The notes under the pieces are model-generated. The model searched no databases and was not told the DNA's origin. It was given only the letters and a program-made list of their open reading frames with translations. This document shows, piece by piece, positions 55,508 through 63,903 of a DNA stretch of 64,000 nucleotides (its first letter is position 1; each line of letters begins with the position of its first letter). This DNA comes from Streptomyces sp. Z26 (GTDB lineage: Bacteria; Actinomycetota; Actinomycetes; Streptomycetales; Streptomycetaceae), in contig NZ_RCHV01000002.1 of assembly GCF_003665095.1 (NCBI RefSeq), forward strand, positions 3,098,001 to 3,162,000, in the 5' to 3' direction. A program made the position numbers and the translations under genes.

Positions 55508-56074
55508 TCAGAGGTACGGGCCGCCCGTGCGCGCGTCGCCGGGGTCCTCGACGTCCGGGAGGTCGTCCGGGAGCGTGCCGGGCGGCAACGCCCGGCGCAT
55601 CTGCTCCAGTTGGGCGCGGGCCGCCATCTGCTGCGCGAACAACGCCGTCTGGATGCCGTGGAACAGCCCCTCCAGCCAGCCCACCAACTGGGCCTGCGCG
55701 ATGCGCAGTTCGGCCTCGGTGGGCACGCCCTCGTCGGTGAAGGGCAGCGAGAGCCGTTCCAGCTCCTCGATCAGTTCGGGCGCGAGACCGTCCTCCAGCT
55801 CCTTGACCGAGCTGGTGTGGATCTCCTTGAGCCGTACCCGGCTCGCCTCGTCGAGGGGGGCGGCCTTCACCTCTTCCAGCAGCTGCTTGATCATGCTGCC
55901 GATCCGCATGACCTTCGCGGGCTGCTCGACCATCTCCGTCAAGGGGACCTCAGCCTGCTCGCCGGTTTCACCGTCGCCGCCTCCGGAGGCGGCACTGCCG
56001 AGAGCCATCCCGTCCGGTCCCACGACCAGGACGTGCGGGCTCTCCTGCGTCCGTTCACTGCTCGGCTGTGTCAT
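55508..56074 (-). CDS. bpa: Bacterial proteasome activator Bpa
   Basis: 188 aa, DUF2587 family. A disordered acidic N-terminus is followed by a four-helix region (VEQPAKVMRIGSMIKQLLEEVKAAPLDEASRVRLKEIHTSSVKELEDGLAPELIEELERLSLPF ... AELRIAQAQLVGWLEGLFHGIQTALFAQQMAARAQLEQMRRAL) and an acidic tail ending GPYL, close to the GQYL end of known Bpa, which docks into the proteasome. It opens the 20S gate independently of ATP for unfolded substrates. ATG 56074 with GGGGGT upstream is preferred over ATG 56098. Confidence 0.92.
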   Translation of the reverse strand: MTQPSSERTQESPHVLVVGPDGMALGSAASGGGDGETGEQAEVPLTEMVEQPAKVMRIGSMIKQLLEEVKAAPLDEASRVRLKEIHTSSVKELEDGLAPELIEELERLSLPFTDEGVPTEAELRIAQAQLVGWLEGLFHGIQTALFAQQMAARAQLEQMRRALPPGTLPDDLPDVEDPGDARTGGPYL

Positions 56075-56259
56075 ACCCCCATTCTGCATCCCGGCCACCC
56101 GTCGGGCCCGGCCACTCCCGGGAACCGGGCGGGGGCGCGGTGGGGCACCGGGGCACGGGCCCGGTGCGCGGGGCGTACGCGGTCACGGGGCGCGGGGGCG
56201 GTACGGCGGCGTGGGCGGTACGGCGGCGGTACGGGGTGCGGGTCCGCGCCGGGTACCGG

Positions 56260-57063
56260 TCAGGCGCGGCGCAGGCGGAGGGCGAGGAAGCCGAGGCCCA
56301 GGCCGAGCGAGGTGAGGCCCGCGCCCAGCGGCAGCACCGGCAGGATCGGCTCGCCACGGCCCGCCGCGGTGGCGCCGGTCCCCTCGAACGCCGCCTCCAC
56401 GCCGCGCGCCGCGTCCGTACGGGCGCGGGCGTCGCCGCCGGGCGACACGACGGGGGCCGGGCTCCACGGCTCGGAACCGACCTGCGGTTCCGTCTCCGGC
56501 TCGACCGGGGAACGCACGGACAGCCGCTCCGCCGCCGGCTCCACCGGCTCCGGCGCGGGCTCGTCGGCGGGCCGCTCGCGCGGCGTCCGCCCGTACGCGC
56601 CGGGGTGCGCGCCGTCCACGCGGCCGTCCAGCGCGTCGCCGGGGCGCGGCGACGGCTCCGCGCTACCCGTACGGGCGCCGTCGCGCGCGCCCTCCGGGCG
56701 CTCCGCGCGGCGTTCCGCGGCGGTCTCGCCGCGCGGGTCGGCCGGGGTGCCGGGGCGCGCCGCCGAGGGGTCGTCGGCGTCGGGTCCGGCACCGACGGCG
56801 CCCCACCCGGCGCCCGCCCACGGCGGGGTGGCGGGCGCGGAGTCGGGCCCGTGGCGCGGCGGTTCGTTGCCCGCGGCGGCGAGCGGGGCGGGCAGCAGCA
56901 CGGCGGCGCAGGCGAGCACGGTGACGCCGAGGGAGGCGCGGGCGGCGCGTGCGGCACGGGTGCGGACGCGGGGGCGATCGCGTCCGTGGTCGCGGGTGCC
57001 GGGGTCACTGCGGGTGTTGTGCTCGCTGCGGGTGCTGCCGAGGTTCCGACGCGCGTCAGCCAC
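56260..57063 (-). CDS. Surface-anchored protein, Pro/Glu-rich, unknown function
   Basis: 267 aa. GTG 57063 has GGAGG 9 nt upstream. An Arg-rich n-region and hydrophobic ARASLGVTVLACAAVLLPAPLAAAG form a signal peptide. A roughly 190-residue Pro/Glu/Ala/Asp-rich middle resembles a wall-spanning stalk. The C-terminus has a helix (ILPVLPLGAGLTSLGLGLGFLALRLRRA) and a basic end, which looks like a sorting or membrane-anchor signal, but no LPxTG/LAxTG motif was found. Role unknown. It lies between Bpa and a gene-free stretch. Confidence 0.75.
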   Translation of the reverse strand: MADARRNLGSTRSEHNTRSDPGTRDHGRDRPRVRTRAARAARASLGVTVLACAAVLLPAPLAAAGNEPPRHGPDSAPATPPWAGAGWGAVGAGPDADDPSAARPGTPADPRGETAAERRAERPEGARDGARTGSAEPSPRPGDALDGRVDGAHPGAYGRTPRERPADEPAPEPVEPAAERLSVRSPVEPETEPQVGSEPWSPAPVVSPGGDARARTDAARGVEAAFEGTGATAAGRGEPILPVLPLGAGLTSLGLGLGFLALRLRRA

Positions 57064-57382
57064 GATCGCTTCCCTCCCGTACCGGGCCTGTCCAACGGCG
57101 TGTCCAGCGTCACACGAACCGACAAGCCCGGCATCTCGGACATAGGTCACGACCGTCCCGAAGGTCACTTCGGTCCCACGGGACTCCTGCATCCCACGAT
57201 TCACTGCCGTCCCATGCGTCACTGCCGCCACTCGCGCCCCGTCATTCGTTTCCGTCACCGCTGCCATCCGCCGCCACTCGCCGCCCGTCCTCCGCCACCG
57301 CCCCGTGCGGTCGCCGCCGCCACGCACCGCCGTGGCCCACCGCTACAACTCGCCCGCACGGGGGGGAGGTCACTGCCGTCAC
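57064..57382. other. Intergenic region, no gene recognised
   Basis: A 319-nt gap between two leftward genes. CCGAAG-GTCA-CTTCGG (57158-57173) is a perfect short hairpin that could be a terminator or operator. The rest is a C-rich, repetitive stretch (many CCGCC and CACTGCCG units). Confidence 0.5.
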
Positions 57383-58387
57383 TCACGTGGTGGTGAGCAC
57401 GACCTTCCCGACGTGCGTGCTCTCGTCCAGGACCCGGTGCGCCTGGGCCGCCTCGCGCAGCGGCAGCGTACGGTCCACCACCGGCCGTACCCGCCCGTCC
57501 GACAGCAGCGGCCACACGTGCTCCCGTACGGCGCTGACGATCGCCGCCTTCTCCCCCGCCGGGCGCCCCCGCAGCGACGTCACCGTCACCGCGCCGCGCT
57601 TCGCGCCGAGCGCGCCGAGGTTCAACTCGCCCTTGATGCCGCCCTGGAAGCCGATGATGGCGAGCCGCCCGTTGACCGCGAGCGCCCGTACGTTCCGCTC
57701 CAGGTACTTCGCGCCCATGATGTCCAGGATCACGTCCGCGCCCTGCCCGTCCGTGGCCGCGAGCAGCTCGTCGACGAAGTCCTGCTGCCGGTAGTCGATG
57801 AGGATGTCCGCGCCCAGCTCCGCGCAGCGCGCCAGCTTCTCCGGGCTGCCCGCCGTCACCGCGACGCGCGCGCCCGCCGCCTTCGCCAGCTGCACCGCCA
57901 TGGTACCGATGCCGCTGCCCCCGCCGTGCACGAGCAGCGTCTCGCCGGGCCGCAGGTGGGCGATCATGAAGACGTTCGACCAGACGGTGCAGACCACCTC
58001 CGGCAGCGCGGCCGCCCGTACCCAGTCCAACCCCTCGGGCACCGGCAGCAGTTGGCCGACGGGCACCGCGACCTTCTCCGCGTAGCCGCCGCCCGCGAGC
58101 AGCGCGCACACCTCGTCGCCGACCGCCCAGCCGCCGCCCGCGCCGGGCGCCCGCTCCGCGACACCCGGCCCCAGCGCGGCGATCCGGCCCGCACACTCCA
58201 GGCCCGGGTACGGCGAACTGCCGGGCGGCGGCGGGTAGAAGCCCTGCCGTTGGGCCAGGTCGGCGCGGTTGACGGCGCTCGCCGCCACCTCGACCAGCAC
58301 CTCCCCCTCACCGGGTACGGGGTCGGGGACCTCCGCCCACACCAGTGCGTCGGGACCGCCGGGCTCGGGAATCGTGATCGCATACAT
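57383..58387 (-). CDS. NAD(P)H-quinone oxidoreductase, PIG3/TP53I3 family
   Basis: 334-aa MDR enzyme. N-domain: MYAITIPEPGGPDALVWAEVPDPVPGEGEVLVEVAASAVNRADLAQRQGFYPPPPG (PIG3 signature), then LECAGRIAALG. Rossmann domain with HGGGSGIGTMAVQLAKAAGARVAVTAGSPEKLARCAELGAD. No zinc ligand set, so it is a quinone-reductase type. ATG 58387 starts the family N-terminus. Reduces quinones or related electrophiles with NADPH. Confidence 0.93.
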   Translation of the reverse strand: MYAITIPEPGGPDALVWAEVPDPVPGEGEVLVEVAASAVNRADLAQRQGFYPPPPGSSPYPGLECAGRIAALGPGVAERAPGAGGGWAVGDEVCALLAGGGYAEKVAVPVGQLLPVPEGLDWVRAAALPEVVCTVWSNVFMIAHLRPGETLLVHGGGSGIGTMAVQLAKAAGARVAVTAGSPEKLARCAELGADILIDYRQQDFVDELLAATDGQGADVILDIMGAKYLERNVRALAVNGRLAIIGFQGGIKGELNLGALGAKRGAVTVTSLRGRPAGEKAAIVSAVREHVWPLLSDGRVRPVVDRTLPLREAAQAHRVLDESTHVGKVVLTTT

Positions 58388-58536
58388 GCCCGCGACGCTA
58401 CCGCGCCCCGCACCGCAACCCGCACGGAGAGGGACGGTCACGGGCGGCAGCGGGCGTTCCCGCGCGAACCCGGCGAACGGCGGCACCTCCGGCACCGGCC
58501 CGCAGCGGCCAGGGCACGCCCGTACGGAACCCGCGC

Positions 58537-58579
58537 GACGGCCGTACGGGACGCGCGCGGGACGGCCGTACGGGACGCG
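58537..58579. repeat. Direct repeat of a 19-bp unit
   Basis: GACGGCCGTACGGGACGCG occurs at 58537-58555 and again at 58561-58579, between the oxidoreductase and the K+ channel gene. Both copies contain CCGTACGG. Confidence 0.8.
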
Positions 58580-58608
58580 TGGCGGGCCCGACTCCCGTAC
58601 GGCGGGCG

Positions 58609-59664
58609 TCAGTTCGCGTCGGGGGCCGTCGACGGGGACGGGGACGAACGGTGGATGACCACCACGCGGTCCGTGAGCTGGAGCGTGGCCGCCTCCGGGT
58701 CGTCGAAGCCGAGCAGCCGGTGGCCGCGTACGACCGTCACCACCAGGTCCCCGCACTCGCGCGGCGAGCGGCCCGCCTCGGCCTTGGTGACGGGGCGTTC
58801 GCTGAGGCTCAGACCCGTGCCCTGCTGGATCAGGTCCTCCATCACGGAGCTGGCGTTCGGGCTGAGGACCGAGAGGCCCAGCAGGCGGCCGGCGGCGCTG
58901 GAGCTGGTGATCACCGAGTCGGCGCCGGACTGGCGGAGCAGCGGCGCGTTCTCCTCCTCGCGTACGGTCGCGACGATGCGGAGCTTCGGGTTCAGCTGAC
59001 GGGCCGTCAGGATGACGAGCACGGCGGTGTCGTCGCGCTGGGGCGCCACGACGATCTGCTTCGCGCGCTGCACCTCGGCGCGTACGAGGATGTCGCTGCG
59101 CGTCGCGTCACCGATCACGCCCGCGTAGCCCTCCTCGGCGGCGAGCTTGATGACGTGGTGGCTGGTGTCGATCAGTACCAGCCGCTCCCGGGCCGTACCG
59201 GTGGACAGCAGCGTCTGGGCCGCGGACCGGCCCTTGGTGCCGAAGCCGACGACTACGGTGTGATCGCGCAAATCGGACCTCCAGCGCGTCTGGCGCCACT
59301 GCTCGCGGGTGCGCTCGGTGAGGACTTCGAGCGTCGTACCGACGAGGATGATCAGGAACAGGACGCGGAGCGGTGTGACCAGCAGGATGTTGACGAGCCG
59401 GGCGCCGTCGCTGACCGGCGCGATGTCGCCGTAGCCCGTGGTGGAGAGGGTGACGGTGGTGTAGTAGACGGAGTCGAGGAACGAGACCGAGTCGTCGTAA
59501 TTGTCGGCGTACTCGTCGCGGTCCATGTAGACCAGCAGGACCGTCGCCAGCAGCACCGCCCCCGCCGCCAGCAGGCGGCGGGCGACCTGCACCAGCGGGC
59601 CGACCGTCGACTGCGGCAGCAGGATGTGCTGGTCGGCGGTCCCGCGCTGCCTGCGCGGCCTCAC
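58609..59664 (-). CDS. Potassium channel with RCK (TrkA-N) domain
   Basis: 351 aa. Two membrane segments flank a pore loop with the selectivity filter TTGYGD at residues 75-80 (VYYTTVTLSTTGYGDIAP), then a TrkA-N domain starting HTVVVGFGTKGRSAAQTLL with a GxGxxG-type nucleotide motif and the distal Asp of IGDATRSD. A TrkA-C-like region ends it. It lets K+ pass and is probably gated by ligands on the RCK ring. GTG 59664 is assumed; no strong RBS. Single gene. Confidence 0.92.
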   Translation of the reverse strand: MRPRRQRGTADQHILLPQSTVGPLVQVARRLLAAGAVLLATVLLVYMDRDEYADNYDDSVSFLDSVYYTTVTLSTTGYGDIAPVSDGARLVNILLVTPLRVLFLIILVGTTLEVLTERTREQWRQTRWRSDLRDHTVVVGFGTKGRSAAQTLLSTGTARERLVLIDTSHHVIKLAAEEGYAGVIGDATRSDILVRAEVQRAKQIVVAPQRDDTAVLVILTARQLNPKLRIVATVREEENAPLLRQSGADSVITSSSAAGRLLGLSVLSPNASSVMEDLIQQGTGLSLSERPVTKAEAGRSPRECGDLVVTVVRGHRLLGFDDPEAATLQLTDRVVVIHRSSPSPSTAPDAN

Positions 59665-59788
59665 CGGGTCCGCCGGGCGGGCGCGGTGGCGCGTACGGGC
59701 GCGGGCGGGCTCACGGGCGCGGTGGCGCGTGCGCGGGCGGGCGTCGGGGCCGTGCGGGCGCGGGCGTTCGGGGTGGTACGGGCGGTGG

Positions 59789-61495
59789 TCACCAAGGCAG
59801 TTCCAGGAGCTGTACGGGGGTGCCCGCCGCGGCGCCGCCGGGCGGTACGACGGCCAGGTGGGACGCCGACGCGATACCGCGCAGCATGGCAGGCCCCGTG
59901 TAGTGCAGCGGCACCGCCCCCGCGCCGTCCCCCGCGTACTCGACCGGCACCAGCCGGGTGTCGCGCGGATGCCCGGCCACGGCGGCGGTCAGCGGAGCCC
60001 GTACGGGGGCGGGCGCGGGGCGGCCCGCGAGCGCGCGGATCAGCGGGCCCGCGAGGGTCAGCAGGCCGGAGACGGCGGCGAGCGGGTTGCCGGGCAGGCC
60101 CACCAGATGCCGGGCGCCGAGGTCCGCGAGGAGCATGGGGTGGCCGGGGCGCACCTCCACCCCGTCCACGAGCAGCCGCGCGTCGAGCCGCCGCAACGTC
60201 GGACGCACGTGGTCCAGCGGGCCCGCGGCGGTGCCGCCCGTGGTGACGACCAGGTCGGCGTCCGTACCGGCCAACGCCCCGTGCAGCGCCTCGGCGTCGT
60301 CCCCGAGCCGCCGCGTCGCCACCACGTCGGCGCCGAGCGCGGCCAGCCACGGGCCGATCATCGGGCCGAGCGCGTCGCGGATACGGCCGTCCCGCGGGCG
60401 CCCCTCGTACAGCAACTCCTCGCCCAGCACGAGCACTTCGACGCGGGGGCGGGGGACGACGGTCAGCCGGTCGTACCCGGCGGCGGCCACCAGGCCCAGC
60501 ACGGCGGGCGTCACGACGGCGCCGGAGGCCAGCAGCCGGTCGCCGGAACGGCACTCCTGGCCGCGCGGGCGGATGTCCGTACCCTGCCCGGCGCCGCCGC
60601 GCGGCGCGTCCGGCGCGAGGCGCAGGCGCGTACCGGCCTCGCGGGCGCGCTCGCTGCGCAGCACCGCCGTGGCGCCGCGCGGGACGCGGGCGCCGGTGGC
60701 GATACGTACGGCGTGGCCGTCGGACAGCGGCGCGGGGGCGTCCTGACCGGCGACGATGCCGCGCGCGGCGGCGGCGGTGGGGGTGGGGGCTTCCTGCGCG
60801 GCCGGGTCGGCCGGGGCTTCGGGGGTGGCGGGGGCTGCCGGGGCGGCGGAGCCGTCGGGTGCGGCGAGGTCCCAGGGGCCGGGGCCGGAGACGGCCCAGC
60901 CGTCCATGGCGGAGGTGTCGAACGGCGGGAGGTCGGTCAACGCCTCGACGGGCGCGGCCAGTACGTGCCCCAGCGCCTCGTCGCACGGCAGCGTGACGGG
61001 CGTACCGGAGGAGGCGGCGCGGCCTGCCGTACGGCGCGCCTCGCGCCAGTCGGTACCGCCGTGCCGGTCGGGCGGCGCGACGGTGGGGGTGGGGGCTTCC
61101 GGGGCGGCCTGGTCGGCCGGGGCGGGGGCGGTACGGGCGGGGGCGTGCAGCCAGTCGGGCACCAGCTCGTCCCCGGGGGCGGGGGGCTCGGCGGCCGGGT
61201 CCGGAGCCGTACGGGCGGGACCCGTACGGGCGGGGGCGTGCACCCAGTCCGGCAGCAGTTCCTCGTCGTCACCCGGGTCGCCGGAGGGGGCGGTGACGGC
61301 GGCGACCGGCGGCGGGGCGTCCCCGCGCCCGGCGCCGCCGCTCACGTCCGCGCCCCCACCCCCGTCCCCGCCCGCCGTGAGCCAGCCGGGCAGCAGCCCG
61401 TCGTCGCCCACGGCGGGCTGGCGCCGTGAACCGGCCTTCGGCAGGCGGTCGTTGGCGAGGGCGAGCGCCTCGTCCAGCTCGTCGGCGCCGCTCAT
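59789..61495 (-). CDS. moeA: MoeA-like molybdopterin molybdenumtransferase with repeated N-terminal extension
   Basis: 568 aa, longer than the usual 400. The first 150 residues are low-complexity and repeat a short motif three times: LLPGWLTAGG, ELLPDWVHAPARTGPART and ELVPDWLHAPARTAPAP. The MoeA domain follows (ALGHVLAAPVEALTDLPPFDTSAMDGWAV ... GARVPRGATAVLRSE; VGLPGNPLAAVSGLLTL). The molybdate/MPT site is unusual: TTGGTAAGPLD where most have TTGGVSVGxxD, and PGHP where most have PGKP. It inserts Mo into molybdopterin if active. Start ATG 61495 overlaps the upstream stop (ATGA). Confidence 0.87.
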   Translation of the reverse strand: MSGADELDEALALANDRLPKAGSRRQPAVGDDGLLPGWLTAGGDGGGGADVSGGAGRGDAPPPVAAVTAPSGDPGDDEELLPDWVHAPARTGPARTAPDPAAEPPAPGDELVPDWLHAPARTAPAPADQAAPEAPTPTVAPPDRHGGTDWREARRTAGRAASSGTPVTLPCDEALGHVLAAPVEALTDLPPFDTSAMDGWAVSGPGPWDLAAPDGSAAPAAPATPEAPADPAAQEAPTPTAAAARGIVAGQDAPAPLSDGHAVRIATGARVPRGATAVLRSERAREAGTRLRLAPDAPRGGAGQGTDIRPRGQECRSGDRLLASGAVVTPAVLGLVAAAGYDRLTVVPRPRVEVLVLGEELLYEGRPRDGRIRDALGPMIGPWLAALGADVVATRRLGDDAEALHGALAGTDADLVVTTGGTAAGPLDHVRPTLRRLDARLLVDGVEVRPGHPMLLADLGARHLVGLPGNPLAAVSGLLTLAGPLIRALAGRPAPAPVRAPLTAAVAGHPRDTRLVPVEYAGDGAGAVPLHYTGPAMLRGIASASHLAVVPPGGAAAGTPVQLLELPW

Positions 61496-62346
61496 CCCGC
61501 GTCCGTTTCGGCTTCCCAGCGTTTGGCCAGCTCCGCCGCCTTGCGGGCCAGCTCCGACACGGTCTCCGGCGAGGCGTCGCCGCGCCGCCCGGCCGCGTAC
61601 CCGACCAGGAACGTGGTCAGCGGCGCCGCGGGCCGCGCCACCCCGTGGGCGGCGTCGCGGGCCACGGCGAGCAGCTCGTCGACGTCCACGTCGAGGTCGA
61701 TGCCCAGTTCCGCCTTGACTGCTTCGGTCCATTCGTCCAGCACGTGGTCATGCTCCCTGATACGGGCCCGTGCCGCCGCGACGTCCTCCCAGGTGTCGCA
61801 GTCGGCCGCGTCGGCGGCGGCGGTGCGGCGGAGCCGCAGTCCGGGCAGGAGGAGCCGCAGCGGGAGGCCCCCGAGGCGGTCGTACTCGGTGCGGAGCAGG
61901 GCGAGTTCGCGGCGGAGCGGCTCCGCGCGGTAGGCCGCGACGAGCGGCTGGTCACGGTCGCCGAGGACGGCGACGGTGCCGTCGTCACCGTCCCGTACGT
62001 CCAGCAGCTCCCGTACGGTGCTCCGCCGCAGGAACGGCACGTCCGCCGAGAGCACCAGCACCGTGTCCCGCCCGGTGTGCCGCAGGCCCGCGTCGAGCGC
62101 GGCGAGCGGGCCGCCGCCGGGCGGGTCCTCGCGGACCCGGACGACGGGCCGGTACGCGGGGCGGCGCGGCCCGACGACGACCGTCGTCGCGGCGTCGCGG
62201 CAGGCGGCCAGCACCCGGTCGAGCAGGGCGCGGCCGCCGACGGTGAGGGCGGGCTTGTCCGCGCCGCCGAGGCGGCGCGCGCCGCCGCCCGCGACGACGA
62301 TCGCGTCGTACGCGGGCGGCGGGCCGTGCGGAGAGTCGTGTGCCAC
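61492..62346 (-). CDS. MobA-like nucleotidyltransferase fused to DUF6457
   Basis: 284 aa. Residues 1-180 form an NTP-transferase domain: IVVAGGGARRLGGADKPALTVGGRALLDRVL (GTP-binding loop), VVGPRRPAY, LVLSADVPFLRRST (metal-binding Asp). A C-terminal roughly 95-residue DUF6457 domain follows (LDEWTEAVKAELGIDLDVDVDELLAVARDAAHGVARPAAPLTTFLVGYAAGR). The first part attaches GMP to molybdenum cofactor in MobA proteins; DUF6457 has no known function. Coupled to moeA by an ATGA overlap; 3 nt after the E2 stop. GTG 62346. Confidence 0.9.
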   Translation of the reverse strand: MAHDSPHGPPPAYDAIVVAGGGARRLGGADKPALTVGGRALLDRVLAACRDAATTVVVGPRRPAYRPVVRVREDPPGGGPLAALDAGLRHTGRDTVLVLSADVPFLRRSTVRELLDVRDGDDGTVAVLGDRDQPLVAAYRAEPLRRELALLRTEYDRLGGLPLRLLLPGLRLRRTAAADAADCDTWEDVAAARARIREHDHVLDEWTEAVKAELGIDLDVDVDELLAVARDAAHGVARPAAPLTTFLVGYAAGRRGDASPETVSELARKAAELAKRWEAETDAG

Positions 62347-62349
62347 GTC

Positions 62350-63903
62350 TCAGAGCGTACGGAGCAGCACCGCCGGATGCTCCACGCAGTCCGCGACGTA
62401 GCGCAGGAAGCCGCCCGCCGTACCGCCGTCGCACACCCGGTGGTCGAACGTGAGCGACAGCTGCACCACGTGCCGTACGGCCAGCTCGCCGCCGACGACC
62501 CACGGCTTCTCGATGATGCGGCCGACGCCGAGCATCGCGGCCTCGGGGTGGTTGATGATCGGGGTGGAGCCGTCGACGCCGAAGACGCCGTAGTTGTTGA
62601 GGGTGAAGGTGCCCCCCTGGAGGTCGGCGGGGGACAGCGTGCCCGCGCGGGCGGATTCGGTGAGCCGGGCGAACTCGGCGGTGAGCTGCTCGGCGTTGCG
62701 CGCGTGCGCGTCCCGTACGACGGGGACGACCAGGCCGCGTTCCGTCTGCGCCGCGAAACCGAGGTGCACGGCGTCGAGCCGGACGATCTCGCGGGCCTCG
62801 GTGTCGACGGTGGCGTTCAGCTCGGGGTGGCGGGCGAGGGCGGCGGTGCAGACGCGGGCGAGCAGCGCGAGGAGCGATATGCGGGCGCCCGGGGCGGTGT
62901 GGCCCTCGTTCGCGGCCTGGCGGGCGGCGAGGAGTTCGGTGGCGTCGGCGTCAACCCAGCAGGTGGCGTCGGGGATCTCGCGTCGGCTGCGGGACAGCTT
63001 CTCGGCGGCGAAGCCCCGGAGTCCGCGCAGCGGCAGACGTATCCCCTCGGGCGCGGCGGCCGCGCGGGGCACCGGCGCGGGGCTGTGCACGGGGGCCGTG
63101 CCACGGGGGGCGGGCGCGGTGGTGCCGTACGACCGCTCACGGACGGCCCGTTCCACGTCGGCGCGGAGCACCAGTCCGTCGGGGCCGGTGCCGGGCACGT
63201 CGCGCAGGTCGACACCGTGCTCGCGGGCGAGGCGGCGGACCAGCGGGGAGATGACCGGCACGGGGCCGGTGGTCGCCGGGGCGGGACCGCTGGCGGTCGT
63301 CGTCGGGGGCGTTGGGGCGGGTGTCGGTCGGGCGGGCGCGGTGCCCGCCGCGCCGTTCAGGTGCCGGGGCGCGCCGGACCGTACGGGCGCGGGCGCCGTC
63401 GCGGCGGCCGGGTCCGGGCCGTACGGCTCCGGGCCCGTGGCCGGGGCCGGTTCCGGTGCCGCTGCCGGTGTCGTGAGGGGCGCCGGGCCGCCGACGCGGC
63501 CACGGCGGCGGGTGGAGGGGGCGCGGGTGCCGTACCCGACGAGCACGTTGCCCGAGCCCTCCTGCTCGGCGGCGGGCACGGCCGCCGGAGCCGGGGCCGC
63601 CGGAGCGGAAGCGGAGGCCACGGACGCGGCGGTGGCGGCGGGTGAGGCACCCGCGTGGCCCGCCACGGCGACCGCCACCAGCGGCGTGCCGACGGGCACC
63701 TCGTCGCCCTCCTCGCCGTACCGCGCGGTGACCACGCCACCGTGCGGGCACGGGACGTCCACGAGCGCCTTGGCCGTCTCCACCTCGACGACCGTCTGGT
63801 CCACGGCGACCACGTCGCCGACCGCCACCATCCACCGCACGATGGTGGCCTCGGTCAGGCCCTCGCCCAGGTCGGGGAGGTTGAATTCGCGGACTTCAGC
63901 CAT
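62350..63903 (-). CDS. bkdC: Branched-chain alpha-ketoacid dehydrogenase E2, second locus
   Basis: 517 aa. Lipoyl domain with Lys45 in VVEVETAKALVDV, Ala/Pro/Thr linker, subunit-binding domain (SPLVRRLAREHGVDLRDVPGTGPDGLVLRADVERA) and catalytic domain ending SLTFDHRVCDGGTAGGFLRYVADC with the HxxxDG site. A paralogue of the E2 at 46-48 kb with more diverged linkers. ATG 63903 overlaps the E1beta stop (TGATG). The molybdenum cofactor genes follow so closely that they may be co-transcribed. Confidence 0.94.
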   Translation of the reverse strand: MAEVREFNLPDLGEGLTEATIVRWMVAVGDVVAVDQTVVEVETAKALVDVPCPHGGVVTARYGEEGDEVPVGTPLVAVAVAGHAGASPAATAASVASASAPAAPAPAAVPAAEQEGSGNVLVGYGTRAPSTRRRGRVGGPAPLTTPAAAPEPAPATGPEPYGPDPAAATAPAPVRSGAPRHLNGAAGTAPARPTPAPTPPTTTASGPAPATTGPVPVISPLVRRLAREHGVDLRDVPGTGPDGLVLRADVERAVRERSYGTTAPAPRGTAPVHSPAPVPRAAAAPEGIRLPLRGLRGFAAEKLSRSRREIPDATCWVDADATELLAARQAANEGHTAPGARISLLALLARVCTAALARHPELNATVDTEAREIVRLDAVHLGFAAQTERGLVVPVVRDAHARNAEQLTAEFARLTESARAGTLSPADLQGGTFTLNNYGVFGVDGSTPIINHPEAAMLGVGRIIEKPWVVGGELAVRHVVQLSLTFDHRVCDGGTAGGFLRYVADCVEHPAVLLRTL

